DNA from: Trema orientale
Taxonomy: Eukaryota; Streptophyta; Magnoliopsida; Rosales; Cannabaceae
Length of the DNA: 64,000 nt
NCBI GenBank assembly: GCA_002914845.1
Contig: JXTC01000018.1
Coordinates: 764,995-828,994 of the forward strand
Direction: 5' to 3'
Shown here: in pieces, positions 11,293 to 22,504 of the stretch
Numbering within the stretch: position 1 is the stretch's first letter
Layout: each line of letters opens with the position of its first letter
Notes under the pieces: model-generated
Seen by the model: the letters and a program-made list of their open reading frames with translations, nothing else
What the model was told of the DNA's origin: nothing
Database searches by the model: none
Made by a program: the position numbers and the translations under genes

Positions 11293-14200
11293 AAAAATAA
11301 AAAACTAAAAAATGGGTCTAAGCTTTATGTAATTTGGTGTCTGTGCTTAGTGAGCCAGTGGGTTAACGTAAAGGGAGAAGTGCGCATAGGGAGTGTAGGT
11401 TAGAGTAGAGGGCCGGAGAGCGTTTTTGGCAGAGAAGAGGAACAGAGGGGTGGCCATGTTGCGCCAGGGGTGCGCAGTGTTTGGGGTCAGAGAGAGAGAG
11501 TTGGGGATACTTTGGGATTTTTGGGTTCCCTCTCTGAGCTCTCAAAACACTTTGAATAAGCACTTTTTCAAAAAATCGGCATGTGGTTTGGAGGCTTTGG
11601 TGGGCTTTTTTAGCCTCATATGATATGACGTTGGTTGAATCATTGAGCCTTGTGTGAGTGTGACCCTCTTATTTTTCATGTTATTATATGGTTTATTTTT
11701 CACAATAAAATTAATGTTATTTATGGAGAAAAGTTTGGTGGATAAAGTATATAATAGTATTACGCTGTGACCCCATGTGGTGACAGTCTAATTTCTCGCC
11801 GTGGATTTTCATGGATGGGAGGTTTTGGTGTTTATATGTGGGGTCCAAGTTCCAACAGTGATATTGCTCCTAACCCCAACTTCAATTTGTGGCTCTAATT
11901 TCAAAAAATAAAATTAGCCAAATGATATGATGTAAAAGTTCAAAGGAGGCTATGGTATCTAGCTGGGTCGTACCCTTTTACTCTTTCATTTTCTTTTTGC
12001 CCTGTCACTTTGACATTTTTTTTCTTCCTCTTTTTATCCCTAATGGACATTTTTTCTCTACTTTTTATTGTTTTTTAACCCTTTTATTCTTTTACTCCTC
12101 CCCAAAACATTTCGACACAATGTCTCTTTCAAGTTCTTGTTTTTTATTTCTTTAACTGAATGGTCAAAACCGTAAAAGTGAAACGGTGAAAAAGTGGGAG
12201 AAGGATATAAATCCTCGTATATTTTTATCTAAAGTCCAAAGTTAAACGAGAAAGTACAGAAAGCAAATCTCACGGGAGCAAATTAGATTTAGTCAATATG
12301 CCTGGTTGGACCACAAGAATTATATTACCCGTTTTTATTGCCTGCCCTGATGTTAAAAGCATCCAATATTGAATAGGAAAATGCCACTTGGCACTCATAC
12401 ATCGAAACAAGACCACCATGCGAGAAGTGGGCAATTTTTTTTTTTCCGCCAATTTATATGTGTTTAGCCCTTGTTTTGAGCTATAATTGTGAACTTTTTC
12501 AAAGAACAAAATGCTTTTTCATACTTTTACATTCATATTTGTTCTATTAATAATAATATAAATATTCCAATATTCTTTTTCTATTGTGATTTTTATGAAT
12601 GGGATAAGATGTAGAAGCTGAAGTTAAGGTACATGACCATGCTGGTTTAATTTTAGTGCTTTAATATTAATTGAAAAAAAAACCCCCCACTTTTGGAGAG
12701 ATATCATTTTACAATACTTATTGGTTGGGATTGATTTATGGAAAGTTTGTTGATTATAATAGAAGGGAATAGCTACAATTTAAAATCCAGAAGCGAGAGG
12801 ATGAGCTTGAATGCGACCCCATTTAGTGGTTTTTTTTCTTAATACCTGACCAAATTTTATCATCTAAAAACCAAAATAATTAATGTTGAGAATGATAGCT
12901 CGGCTTCTTGTTAGTATCATTAATGGCTTGCCATTAATGAGTAAATAAAAGGGCACAGTATTGAGCCTTAAATTACTGTTCTATTAAGGACCAAATCGCT
13001 ACCTTACCCAGTGTATTAATTCTCAGGCCCAATCCAGCCCAAATAAAAACTGCATGTTCCTTTATTTATTTTTTCGAACAATACAACAAGCCAAGCCAAT
13101 TATGCTTTTGGTTGTGGTCAATATATATTGAAGTTTCAGACAATAAATTCACGCAAGGATTCTGTTGGTTTGCTCTCATCTTGCACTGTAACTACACTTT
13201 TTTTTTATAGCAAACAACTGCACTTTTAGCTGACTTTATCCTTGCAATAATAATGGATAAGCTTGTAAAAATAGGTTCATAGAATTAGACATAGATAGAA
13301 CACATGCATGGTTGGTAGCCTGTACTCTCTACTCTTTACCTTTTTCTTTTTTCTTTTTTCTTTTTTTTTTTTTTCTAAGCTTTCGCCTTGAAATGAATTG
13401 ATGATAGTCTTTACTCTTCACGTAACCTCCTTTTTTTTTCCTTCTTTTTTGATTGGAAATTAAGGCATTAATATCTTGAATTTGGACTATAAGGCCATGA
13501 AAGGCAAAACATCAATTAGTAAAATGGTCCCCACATTAACACTTTTTCACTCGAAGAGTTGTTTGGCCCTTTGAGTTGAAGGAGCATAAGTATGATTAGG
13601 GCGTGAACCTTTTGGACTGCAACATTAGGCCCACTCAAACAGAGAGCCTGCATTTCATGGATTGAATATATAGATGCTTTCTCCAATTTTCGTAAACACC
13701 ATGTAATAAACGTTCAACAAAAAATAAATAAATAAATAAAGAGCAGGATAAGATTTTAAAAAGCTCATATAAACGCGACATTCATGTATTCATGGAATGA
13801 GAAATGGGACAGTGAGAATATGATTTAGATGCAAATTTGTTGATGTTTCTGATTTATTCACTTTACCCTATAATCTACTGTTTATAAAGAATGGAAAATA
13901 ATCCAAGTATCCAACGTCATTTACTCTAGTCACCGGTGAGAAGTATATGCCCAGAAATAGGAAAATGCTAAACACTATGATAATTGTGTCTGTGATTTAT
14001 AATTTGAATGGTATTTCTTGTGATATTTCTTTATATGTGATAGCCAAAGAGTAGAGCAGAAAAATAAATATATGAAATATTAACTACTCATGTAATGTCA
14101 TATCAGTCAAGTTATTTAATTTAGATAATTTGTTAATATATGTAACTCAATAAAAATTATGGGAAGTACAATGAACGTCTTTTTGTGCTAAGAAAGTAAA

Positions 14201-14421
14201 CTTAAAGTCAGTAAAAAAAATTTAGCTTACAAGAATCCCAATAATACAATATTTCCACACACACCCCAAAAAAAAAGTAAATATTAGTAACTCATGAAAT
14301 TTTTATTATAATTCTTACATAAATGACAAAGTAAAAAGTATAGAAAATAATAATTAATCGAAGTTTAGTCGTTTTTTCATCTGTTGTCAAAGTAAAATTC
14401 AAATAATAATCACATAGTTAT
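11293..14421. other. Promoter side of the LRR kinase gene and intergenic DNA
   Basis: 11293-11640 is the likely 5' UTR/proximal promoter, with a GAGAGAGAGAG run at about 11490. The rest is AT-rich spacer with T/C-rich runs near 12000 and 13340 and an AAATAAATAAATAA run near 13725. No gene or recognisable element. Confidence 0.45.
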
Positions 14422-14742
14422 TTACGTAGCAGTACTATTAGTATTAGTGTTAATTGTGAGTAATTTGAACAAATCTATGCAAATTTCAAGAGCTAGGAGA
14501 AGAAAAACAGCTACAAGAAAAATTAGGACAATTGTGAAAGTCGCACCAAGAAAATAAGTGTGCAAAGCATGTTGGTGTGGATGCATCAACACATGACCTA
14601 TAAACCCCAAAATCAACATCACCAGAAATCCAACAACAAAAATGTACCATATGCCTCTCACTACTCCTTCAAATACAGTAATCTTACTCTTAGCATAAAC
14701 TCTCTTCTGCTCCTCCACATCAGTACTGCCATTGTTCTCCAT
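14422..14742 (-). CDS. Small membrane protein, unknown family
   Basis: 106 residues from MENNGSTDVEEQ; an in-frame ATG 24 codons further up (14814) is possible, but that extra stretch lacks coding character. After a short acidic/basic N-terminus come two strongly hydrophobic segments: about 33-54 (IWYIFVVGFLVMLILGFIGHVL) and about 69-95 (FTIVLIFLVAVFLLLALEICIDLF). They are joined by a His-rich loop (HPHQHALH), and the tail is Thr/Asn-rich. No intron needed. It is the first of four small minus-strand membrane-protein frames between 14 and 29 kb. Its relation to the other three is only by size and topology. I do not recognise the family; a chance frame is possible. Confidence 0.5.
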   Translation of the reverse strand: MENNGSTDVEEQKRVYAKSKITVFEGVVRGIWYIFVVGFLVMLILGFIGHVLMHPHQHALHTYFLGATFTIVLIFLVAVFLLLALEICIDLFKLLTINTNTNSTAT

Positions 14743-16281
14743 TAATCTAAAATTTTCAAAAAAATAGAGACAATTATATTGATATAGTGTCACATATAAT
14801 GTATGTGTATACATGTATGTATGTACAAATTTAGTTGCATTTTCTTAAATTCTCATGGACTTCAATTCATGAATATAAGGGGGGAAATGTGTACTAAAGA
14901 AAAAAAAAAAGACAAATGGAGTTACATTTTTGGAGCAAACAAATTACAAAAATTAGTAATTAATAACCGTACTTACTTGATTATTGATATTGCAGAAAAC
15001 CACTTCTAGCTTCTATTATGTCTTCTAAAATAGCAGTACACAAAACCGAAAACACAACTAGGTTTTGGTTTTTTTTTTTTTAAAGAAAAGAAAGAAAGAA
15101 GAATTTCGATCTCTTGCTAAAATGAAATACATAAATATTGAAAGAATATAGCAATCTTTTTATTATATATATGCAGGAATAACTGGCAAGAAAGATACTT
15201 GAAATTTCTTGTACGCTCTTATGATTGCTTGATTACAGTACATATAAATGATGGAAAACTTTAACAAACAATGGAGTACTGACAGCAACCTAATAGTTTA
15301 AAGAGAATGAAGTGCATATATATATATATATATTAATAAATAAACATAATGCAATATAACTTTGCAAGTTTGCCCTTTTAAACAACCGAAGTAGGTCTGG
15401 AAGATATATAATATTACACATATATTGATATGATCTCTTAGTTATCATGACTCTCTGTTCATTTCTAAGAATTGACTAAAACAAACTTACAAGATTTAAC
15501 AATATTGTTTCACACAACTACAACACTGATGTGAATGTCCAATAAATAAAATTCATTGAAAATTACTGAAAGAGAGGTGCGAATTAATATTTGAAATTAA
15601 AAAAATACACCCACTTTTTCGAATATATATATATATATATAATCCCAATTCCCTAATGTCACTTATACAAATGACAAATTTTTATTTGTTTTTGGTAATT
15701 ACCCCAAGGTTGTCTAGTTTCTTCACAATGATCGGCCGGCTGTTGTAAAAAGAATAATTCAAAATTTCAATACACTGCACAAGTTTGCCCAGCTAATATA
15801 AGAATATACATATATTAATGGTAGACATTTGACAATTTCATATCCCACAAAGATACAGTACTTGTTTATTGTAAGAAACGAGATTGTTTGTGTAATTACA
15901 CAATTAAAAGATAACTTCCCCCTTTGTAAAATGCAAATGACTTAAAAAAGGGATAGTTTACGCTGAATTATAATATAGGCTGATATAAAATGAGGATTGA
16001 TATTCAAGAAAATAAACGTGAGTGATGAGATATATTAGTGTACTAATATTCGTGCCTAAAATATGTTAGTTTTGGCCAATTGGCTGGATTATACTCACGA
16101 TGAGTTCAGAACAGAAGTTTTGTTTGATTAATAAAAATGCCGGTGAAAATAACTTAAAAATGAAGAATAAATAATTGGATAAAATAATAAGGATTAAGAC
16201 AATGAATTAATGCAGGTAAATGTTGGAGTTTCGCTTGAAATCCAACTGTGTATGACAAAATGTCCAACAGCTTCCCTTTTA
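14743..16281. other. AT-rich intergenic DNA
   Basis: Contains TA microsatellites (about 15314-15335 and 15625-15645). No gene, tRNA or bounded element seen. Confidence 0.5.
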
Positions 16282-17039
16282 TAGTATTTAGGACAAATTT
16301 TATCTTTGCCCCTCGAATTATTGCCTATACAAGGTTTTACTTTCTAATCTATTTTTCTTTGTAAGAATCCCCCCGAGCTATCAGATTGTAGAAAAAACGC
16401 TCAATTTGTTATATTCAGTGACAAAGTAGTGATACATTTTCCTATTTAAGGTATTCCAGAGGGTAATAAAGTAATTATAGTATTTTATTGTCTTTTCATT
16501 TTTTTAGGACTAAAGAATTATTCAGTTTCCAAATTTTATCCCAATACTCTTAAACCTAAATCAAACACATTCCACATCCCAAAAAAAAATGAACGCGCTT
16601 GGGTTCAAGACTCCTTCTCTTTTCCTTTCTTCTTCTTCACCATTGACATCTTTTGTTAAAAATTCATTCCAGAAGTGAAATAGAAGATGAGCAACCTTGT
16701 TATGGTATGTATATTCTTCTATATATATATATATATATATATATAACCTAAGATTAGATTATTAAATTCATGCTTTAAAGTAGTTTAATTTTATGAATTG
16801 AGAGTGTATTAAAAAGAGAATTGTAACAAATTCTTTGTAAATGGAAGACTACAGTGTGGATGGAAGGTAACAAAAAGAGCTAGTTTTTAGCTTCAATGGA
16901 GATTGAGGGCTAGTTTTCTTTTTAGAAAAGAAAACTACAATGAAAGGGCAAAATAGAAGAAATTAGTGCCTAATCTAAGGTATATAGGCGAGGGTATTAA
17001 ATCTAAGAATAACTGTTTTAACTAATCTTGTTTTGGGGT

Positions 17040-17405
17040 TAGAGGTGGCAAAACGGGCCAGGCCAAATGGGCTAGCCCGCGGCCTGTCATTGTGGCCCGC
17101 AGGCCGGCCCAGCCCGACCCGCATTAGTACGGGTCGGCCCGTAGATTTTTAGGCCCACCAATTTGGCCCACACGGGGCCAGCCCGATCCGCCCTGACCCG
17201 TCAAAATATATATTTTTTAAATTTTTTAAAAAAGTTTTTAAATAAATTTAAATATAAAACTTTTTCTAATACTTATAAATACACATTCCTTCACTTTGTT
17301 TTCACACTTTCAAATTTCAATCTAATTCTAAACAATTTTCTTAAGATTTTTATTTTAAATTTTTTTATCAACTTATATACTTTTAGCTTATTTAATTATT
17401 TATAA
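17040..17405. mobile_element. hAT-type MITE (GGCCCG-rich ends), right end lost in the gap
   Basis: Begins TAGAGGTGGCAAAACGGGCC, a plant hAT-MITE end type, followed by a GGCCCG-rich 120 bp. The AT-rich core aligns in opposite orientation with the complete copy at 26201-26826 (shared CTTATATACTTTTAGCTTA, TTTCAAATTTCAATCTAATT). Inserted in the MULE-like element 16291-17792. Confidence 0.8.
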
Positions 17406-17666
17406 NNNNNNNNNNNNNNNNNNNNNNNNNNNNNNNNNNNNNNNNNNNNNNNNNNNNNNNNNNNNNNNNNNNNNNNNNNNNNNNNNNNNNNNNNNNNNNN
17501 NNNNNNNNNNNNNNNNNNNNNNNNNNNNNNNNNNNNNNNNNNNNNNNNNNNNNNNNNNNNNNNNNNNNNNNNNNNNNNNNNNNNNNNNNNNNNNNNNNNN
17601 NNNNNNNNNNNNNNNNNNNNNNNNNNNNNNNNNNNNNNNNNNNNNNNNNNNNNNNNNNNNNNNNNN
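17406..17666. other. Assembly gap (261 N)
   Basis: Unknown bases. From the sister copy at 26201 the missing part should hold the rest of the hAT-type MITE, its second GC-rich end and a few bases of MULE interior. Confidence 1.
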
Positions 17667-17801
17667 AGAAGATAACAAAAGAGGAAGTTTTTTCACGATT
17701 GAATAGTTCGGGGGATTCTTGCAAAAAGAAATAACTTAGGGGGCAAAACTATATATAGGCGATAATTCAGGGGACAAATATACAATTCGTCCTAGTATTT
17801 A

Positions 17802-18815
17802 TAAGAAATGACCCTTATTTCAAACTATTTAATAAATGTTCGTTTTTTTTTATCCTTGTTTACTAAATAACCGTTTTTCAGTACATCAATTTTTTGTACA
17901 TCAGTTTTATTAGTATATATCATATGCATTAGTACATCGATTTTATATTAGTATATTAATTTTTGTGAATTATTGTATTAATTTATGTCATTATATCAAT
18001 TATTGTATATCCGTATGTTAATTTTTTACTAAGTTTATCGATTTTTTTTTTTTTTCTAAACTGATAAAAACGTACCAAAATTGCTACATTTTAGCCATTT
18101 TTGATAAACTTGTCCATTTTGCAAAGCTTTTTTAAATTTTGGTCATTTTTTATTAGTGTTTAAAAAAATAGTTATTTCTTAGATTATTTATAAAAAATGA
18201 CTTTTTTTTCAAAAAAAATTTTAAAAATGGCCATTTTTTACACCTATATAATAAATGACCGTTTTATAACTGTATTTTGATAAATGACTGTTTTTTAGTT
18301 TATCTATTTTTTATAAAACAAATCAATTCTCAAAAAAAGTAAATCAATTTTTTAAAAAATAAATCAATTTTCAAAAAACAAATCAATATATTTTGATGTA
18401 CTAAATTTGAAAAATGGTCATTTTTAAAAAAAATTTAAAATTTGGCTATTTTCTTAAGTGTTTAAAAAAGGGCTATTTTGTAAATTACAAGCCAAAATTT
18501 GGCCACTTGGCTAAAATGCCCTTTCTTAATCTTGGACCCAAAATTCAGCCAGTCGGCTAAGAGGCCCTCTCTTTTATGGCTGTCATAGTGTCATTTGATG
18601 CGTGCCTAACGATGAGTTCCTACAAGCTTAAACTAGAAGGGCTCCAAAACCTCAGCCCAATAGAAATTTAATGGTTCATATAAAACTGAGTCCACTTGCC
18701 CACATGGGGTATCCAATGTTTGATAGGAGGGAAAATAGAGAGGAAAGAAAAGGTAGAAGAGAAAATAAAAAAATAATTTGTTTAGTAGGAGGAAAAATAG
18801 AAGAGAAGATAAAAG
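17802..18815. repeat. AT-rich degenerate repeat DNA
   Basis: Recurrent short motifs of the TGGCCATTTTT / AAAATGGTCATTTTT type in both orientations between about 18060 and 18510, and AAATCAATTTT repeats near 18310-18390. Probably remains of foldback elements, but no ends could be fixed. No gene. Confidence 0.4.
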
Positions 18816-19098
18816 AGAAATTTAGGTGGATGACCAAAATTTTAAATTTGATTAAGTAGATGTCCATTTTTAAAATTTTATAGCTAAATGTCTAGGTATA
18901 TATATTTTTACACTTGGTAGATACACATATCTACCAATTTTAGTTACTGTACTAAAATGCACTGGGTATATAATTTTTTATACTTAGTATATAAAATTTT
19001 ACACTTGGTATATATGTATATATACCAGACATTTTGCTATAACATTTGACAAAGGGACATTTACTGAAATTGGGTCCAAAATTTGGTCATATTTCTAT
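18816..19098. mobile_element. Possible small foldback MITE
   Basis: The left part (GGTGGATGACCAAAATTTTA, then GATGTCCATTTTT) is repeated in inverted form at the right (reverse: ATGACCAAATTTTGG, then AAATGTCCCTTTG). The centre is made of ACTTGGTATATA-type short repeats. Ends and TSD not fixed. Confidence 0.4.
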
Positions 19099-19246
19099 AA
19101 GCCCCAAGATAAAAAGGGAGAGAATAAAAATTGGTGGGCCTCACAAAATTTCTCATCCCAAAATGGAGTGAAAAGGAGGGAAATTTGTTTAGTTGATGGA
19201 GGAATTTAATTGGGTTTCTAACACTTTTAGCTATAAAAACAAGAAA

Positions 19247-19570
19247 AAATTACAAAAATACGGTGGCTCATGTTTTTTTTCTAATTCTCGTACTGTTTTT
19301 TTAGAAAATATCATTTTTTTAAAAGTTTTTAGAAAAATACTATTTTTAAAATAGTTATTAGTTACCAGATTTTAAAAACTAATTACCGATTACTAATTAT
19401 CAGTTATATACCATTTATAAATATCACTAGTTACTAATTATCAGTGCTCGAAAACTGATTATCGGTTACTAGTTATTATTTTAAAAAATAGTATTTTTCT
19501 AAAAACTTTTAAAAAGTGGCATTACCAGGTCTAGAAAAAACTAAACCTTCTATATATTTCCAATTTCTTT
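19247..19570. mobile_element. Possible foldback MITE
   Basis: Left arm about 19305-19385 (AAAGTTTTTAGAAAAATACT, then AGTTATTAGTTACCAG) pairs with right arm about 19450-19520 (GGTTACTAGTTATTATTTT, then AGTATTTTTCTAAAAACTTT). The loop contains repeated TTACTAATTATCAGT. Borders approximate. Confidence 0.5.
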
Positions 19571-19925
19571 TCTAAGAAGGCCGTAAATAGCCTAATTTTC
19601 TAAGTTTAATTTATAAACTACTCTTGTATACTAATTTTAAAATAATAATAATAAAGATAAAATAATTATTTAAAAATAAACTAATTTTTTTCCTCTCTAC
19701 ATATCAAACAACCAAACAACCGTAGAAGAAAAAAAATTTTCATTTCCATTTTATACATTTTATTTCTCTCCTGTCATTTTCACTCCCTATCACTTTCGTT
19801 CCTCTCAAGCAAACATAGCCTAACAATTGTAACCACTCACTTACTAGTACTACTTGTATTACTAATTACTTTAGTCGTCCAATTAGCAACTCATGGGCCG
19901 AGATATTTTTACCCACTATATTTTA

Positions 19926-20267
19926 GAGCATCTCCAATGCAATATTAAATTATTATATACTAATATTATAATTTAGCCTATATAACACCAAAATCATTCT
20001 CCAATGCAATGTCATTTCTAATTTTATTGTGCCAAATTTGGCATTCAATTTATCTTTACTGTATTATCATATTTTAATTTCAAAATACTAAAATCTACAC
20101 TTTACATTGCTCAATCTATAACGTTCCCAAAAAAAAAAAAGAAATTATTTATACTTATTTAATACACTTTTCAACATTCAACCAATTACAAAATTATCTT
20201 ATTAATTAAATATAATCAACATTCAATTACAAGTACAAAATTATCTTATTTTGCTTTGGAAATGAGC
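19926..20267. mobile_element. Possible Harbinger-like MITE
   Basis: Starts GAGCATCTCCAATGC, a common plant MITE end, and finishes with the reverse of GCTCATTTCCAAAGC. A second CTCCAATGCAATG lies at about 19992. The expected 3-bp TSD is not evident. Confidence 0.33.
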
Positions 20268-20399
20268 AGTAAAATTTTTGTTAATGATGTTTAAGAAAAT
20301 CTTCCTCACTTATTTTCACTTTTACCTTTAAAATTAAAGTACAAAAAGATAAAAATATTGCCAACAAAGTAATTAAGGACTTAGAGACTGACTTACGAG

Positions 20400-21850
20400 G
20401 ACTTCATTATCTAAGTCTACACAGTAGATAGACCATCATTAATTACCGCCGTATTTGATGGAGATGCGGCCTTGATTTTGTCAGATGACGACGACGGCGG
20501 CGGCGGCGGCGGCTGGCGTCTCAGCTTCTTAGTTTTAAAGAAGCCGAGGACCATGTCTTTAAGCGTTGGATCCCCATCCGGGGTGTTGAATACAATCAAT
20601 CTTAAAGCTTCCCACATGAAAAAAATGCAGAGTCCCACGAACATAAGTACCATCAATTCGCCAAAAGCTTCGGCAAAATCAGACGCCATGGCTGCTCTTA
20701 GGCTGTACAATTAAAACACAAATATTTTAATTAAAGAATTCCAAGAAGGAAAGGAAGAAAAAAAAAAAAAAAAGAGCTGCAGACCTTTTTTCCTTTTTTT
20801 TTTTTTTGGGTTGTTATTGTGGAAGCTATGTCTCTTGTCCATGGCATTAAGTCAAACGCCCTAAACAGACGTTAATTCTCTTAGAATAGTCCTACGTAAC
20901 TGAAAAGACAATAATGTCCTTAAGGTTAGAGTGTATTTCCTCCTACTCCATACATGGGAATCTGTAATTGAGATTTGAGACATCGGACTAGGAAGTCAAA
21001 GGGATCATCAACATATTCATGAGTCTCTTCTTGTTGTTAGTGTTTTTTTTTTTCTTTTTTCTTTTTTCAGTATTTTACAATCTATTTAGGAAATTGAACA
21101 ATAAAAAATAAATTTATAGTGCAAATGCATGCATTCTTGAATTGTTCGATTTTTCTTTCAGAGATTGCCGTGAATTTTTCAGTTTTACTTAATAGAGTTT
21201 GATTCTTTGTGTATTTTATAATCGGATTAGAAGATTTAAGGAACAAAAACAGTGGCTTATTATCGCTTTTTTCTCTAAATTTTTTTCGAAATGTTTTTTT
21301 TTTAATTGTTCATTCAGAATATTTAGATAACTTTTTCTTTTTTTAGACCATCTATAAAAATCGTCATTTCTGATGTTGATAATTTTTATTTTTTTTAAAA
21401 CAAAAATTTCGTGCTGTAAATGTGGCTGTCGTTTAATTCGAAGAATTGTATAAACGCGCCATGTTGTCTTCACTCTTTAATTGTTAAGTTACCAGAAGAC
21501 ATGCATTAGTTGGTGATTCATAGTATATGCCGTCGTCAAAGAGAAACCAAAGGTCTTCAACTTTCGCTCTCGTTTTAAGTTGATTAAACGACCCGTAGTT
21601 TGTGGCTTAAAAGTTTTCTGTCGTCTATTTAACGACATGTCGCTGTTGGTATAAAAATTCTCTTTTGACACATGACATGACATATAGCTCTTAATGTAGA
21701 AGTTTGTGGTTTATCCGATTATGTGAAATGTAAAAAAAAAAAAAAAAAAAATGTCCTTTCCATTAAAAACGACATGTCGCGTGTAATTAAAATGTGTTTT
21801 TTTTTTGGGGTGGGGGGTGGTTGACGGTTGATTTCACAAAAATTCTAAAA
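20400..21850. repeat. Tandem segmental duplication, unit 1
   Basis: Holds cluster member 1 and about 1.1 kb upstream of it. Collinear with 22505-23990: shared landmarks include ACTAGGAAGTCAAAGG (20986/23103), GGTGATTCATAG (21511/23534) and GGTATAAAAATT (21649/23672). Offset is about 2.0-2.1 kb. Confidence 0.8.
20417..20689 (-). CDS. Small single-pass membrane protein, cluster member 1
   Basis: 90 residues starting MASDFAEAFGELM (ATG in a GCAGCCATGGCG context). One membrane segment at about 10-33 ends in the motif FFMWEALRLI. A short soluble part follows (DPTLKDMVLGFFKTKKLRR), then a proline/serine run of six Pro and four Ser, and the tail SNTAVINDGLSTV. FFMWEALRL parallels LFIWQAVRL of the 25338 gene, and the DNA around the stop resembles that at 28494. 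A decayed tandem copy lies at 22522. Family unknown. Full codon structure and a conserved duplicate suggest a real gene rather than a chance frame. Confidence 0.6.
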   Translation of the reverse strand: MASDFAEAFGELMVLMFVGLCIFFMWEALRLIVFNTPDGDPTLKDMVLGFFKTKKLRRQPPPPPPSSSSDKIKAASPSNTAVINDGLSTV

Positions 21851-22504
21851 ACATTCAATTAAAAAGGTACGAAAAAAAATGAAATTTTTAATGTTAATCA
21901 ATTTTAATTTAGCTTTTTTTATAAGCATTCAAATATTTAAAAAGTTATTTTGAGCATACTCGTGCCATCAAAGATAGTGTTTGACAATTCTGATGACGGC
22001 CAAATCTAAGATTTAAATAACTTGATATAGTCGAATATTATCGAACAACATTAAGTTATACTTAGAGACTATTTTTGTAATAATAGTATTATTAAAAAGA
22101 AAAAAAATTAATTACTAAAAAGTTTGTTTAAGATAAGCTCTTTTGCAAAGAGGCCTTAAATCGGGTGAGTTGACAAAAGAGCCTACTATGAAACTCATTT
22201 TTGGGAAAAGACCTACATTTTTAATTTCTCTACAAAATAATCTTTCTTTATGATGTTAGATTATACTCAACTTTATACTCGACCATTCTAAAATATAACT
22301 ATTTATCAAAACTCACTTTCAAAATATCCATTTCACTTAATTTCTATGTTAATAATAGCCAAATCCAAGATAAAGTAACCCAAAATATTTTCGAGACATT
22401 TTGGAAAATATTTTCATATTCATTTAGCTTCTTAAAATAAAAACTAAAGTTAAAAGAAATAAATAAATTAAACAAGACCTAAACAAGAAATTGAGATAAG
22501 AATA

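Larger units (their letters stand above)
16291..17792. mobile_element. MULE-like non-autonomous element with 9-bp TSD, carrying a nested hAT element
   Basis: Terminal inverted repeats of roughly 110 bp: the left begins GGACAAATTTTATCTTTGCC; the right, read in reverse, begins GGACGAATTGTATATTTGTC. Both continue through a GAATTAT...GCCTATA block and a second G-rich block. The exact 9-bp repeat TAGTATTTA flanks it (16282-16290, 17793-17801). The interior has a TA microsatellite (about 16722-16745), no transposase, and the inserted hAT-type element from 17040. The assembly gap lies inside. Confidence 0.82.

Noticed and set aside
13190-13235. A fifth tail-only retroinsertion (AACTACACTTTT ... AACTGCACTTTT)
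   Set aside because: The repeat is short, has a mismatch, and includes T-run bases, so chance is likely.
16640-16720. Possible captured host exon in the MULE-like element (ATGAGCAACC... GGTATGT)
   Set aside because: Too short to compare with any gene; a start codon and a donor-like site can occur by chance.
17163-17405. Open frame of 80 codons before the gap
   Set aside because: It lies in the AT-rich core of the hAT-type MITE and is cut by the gap.
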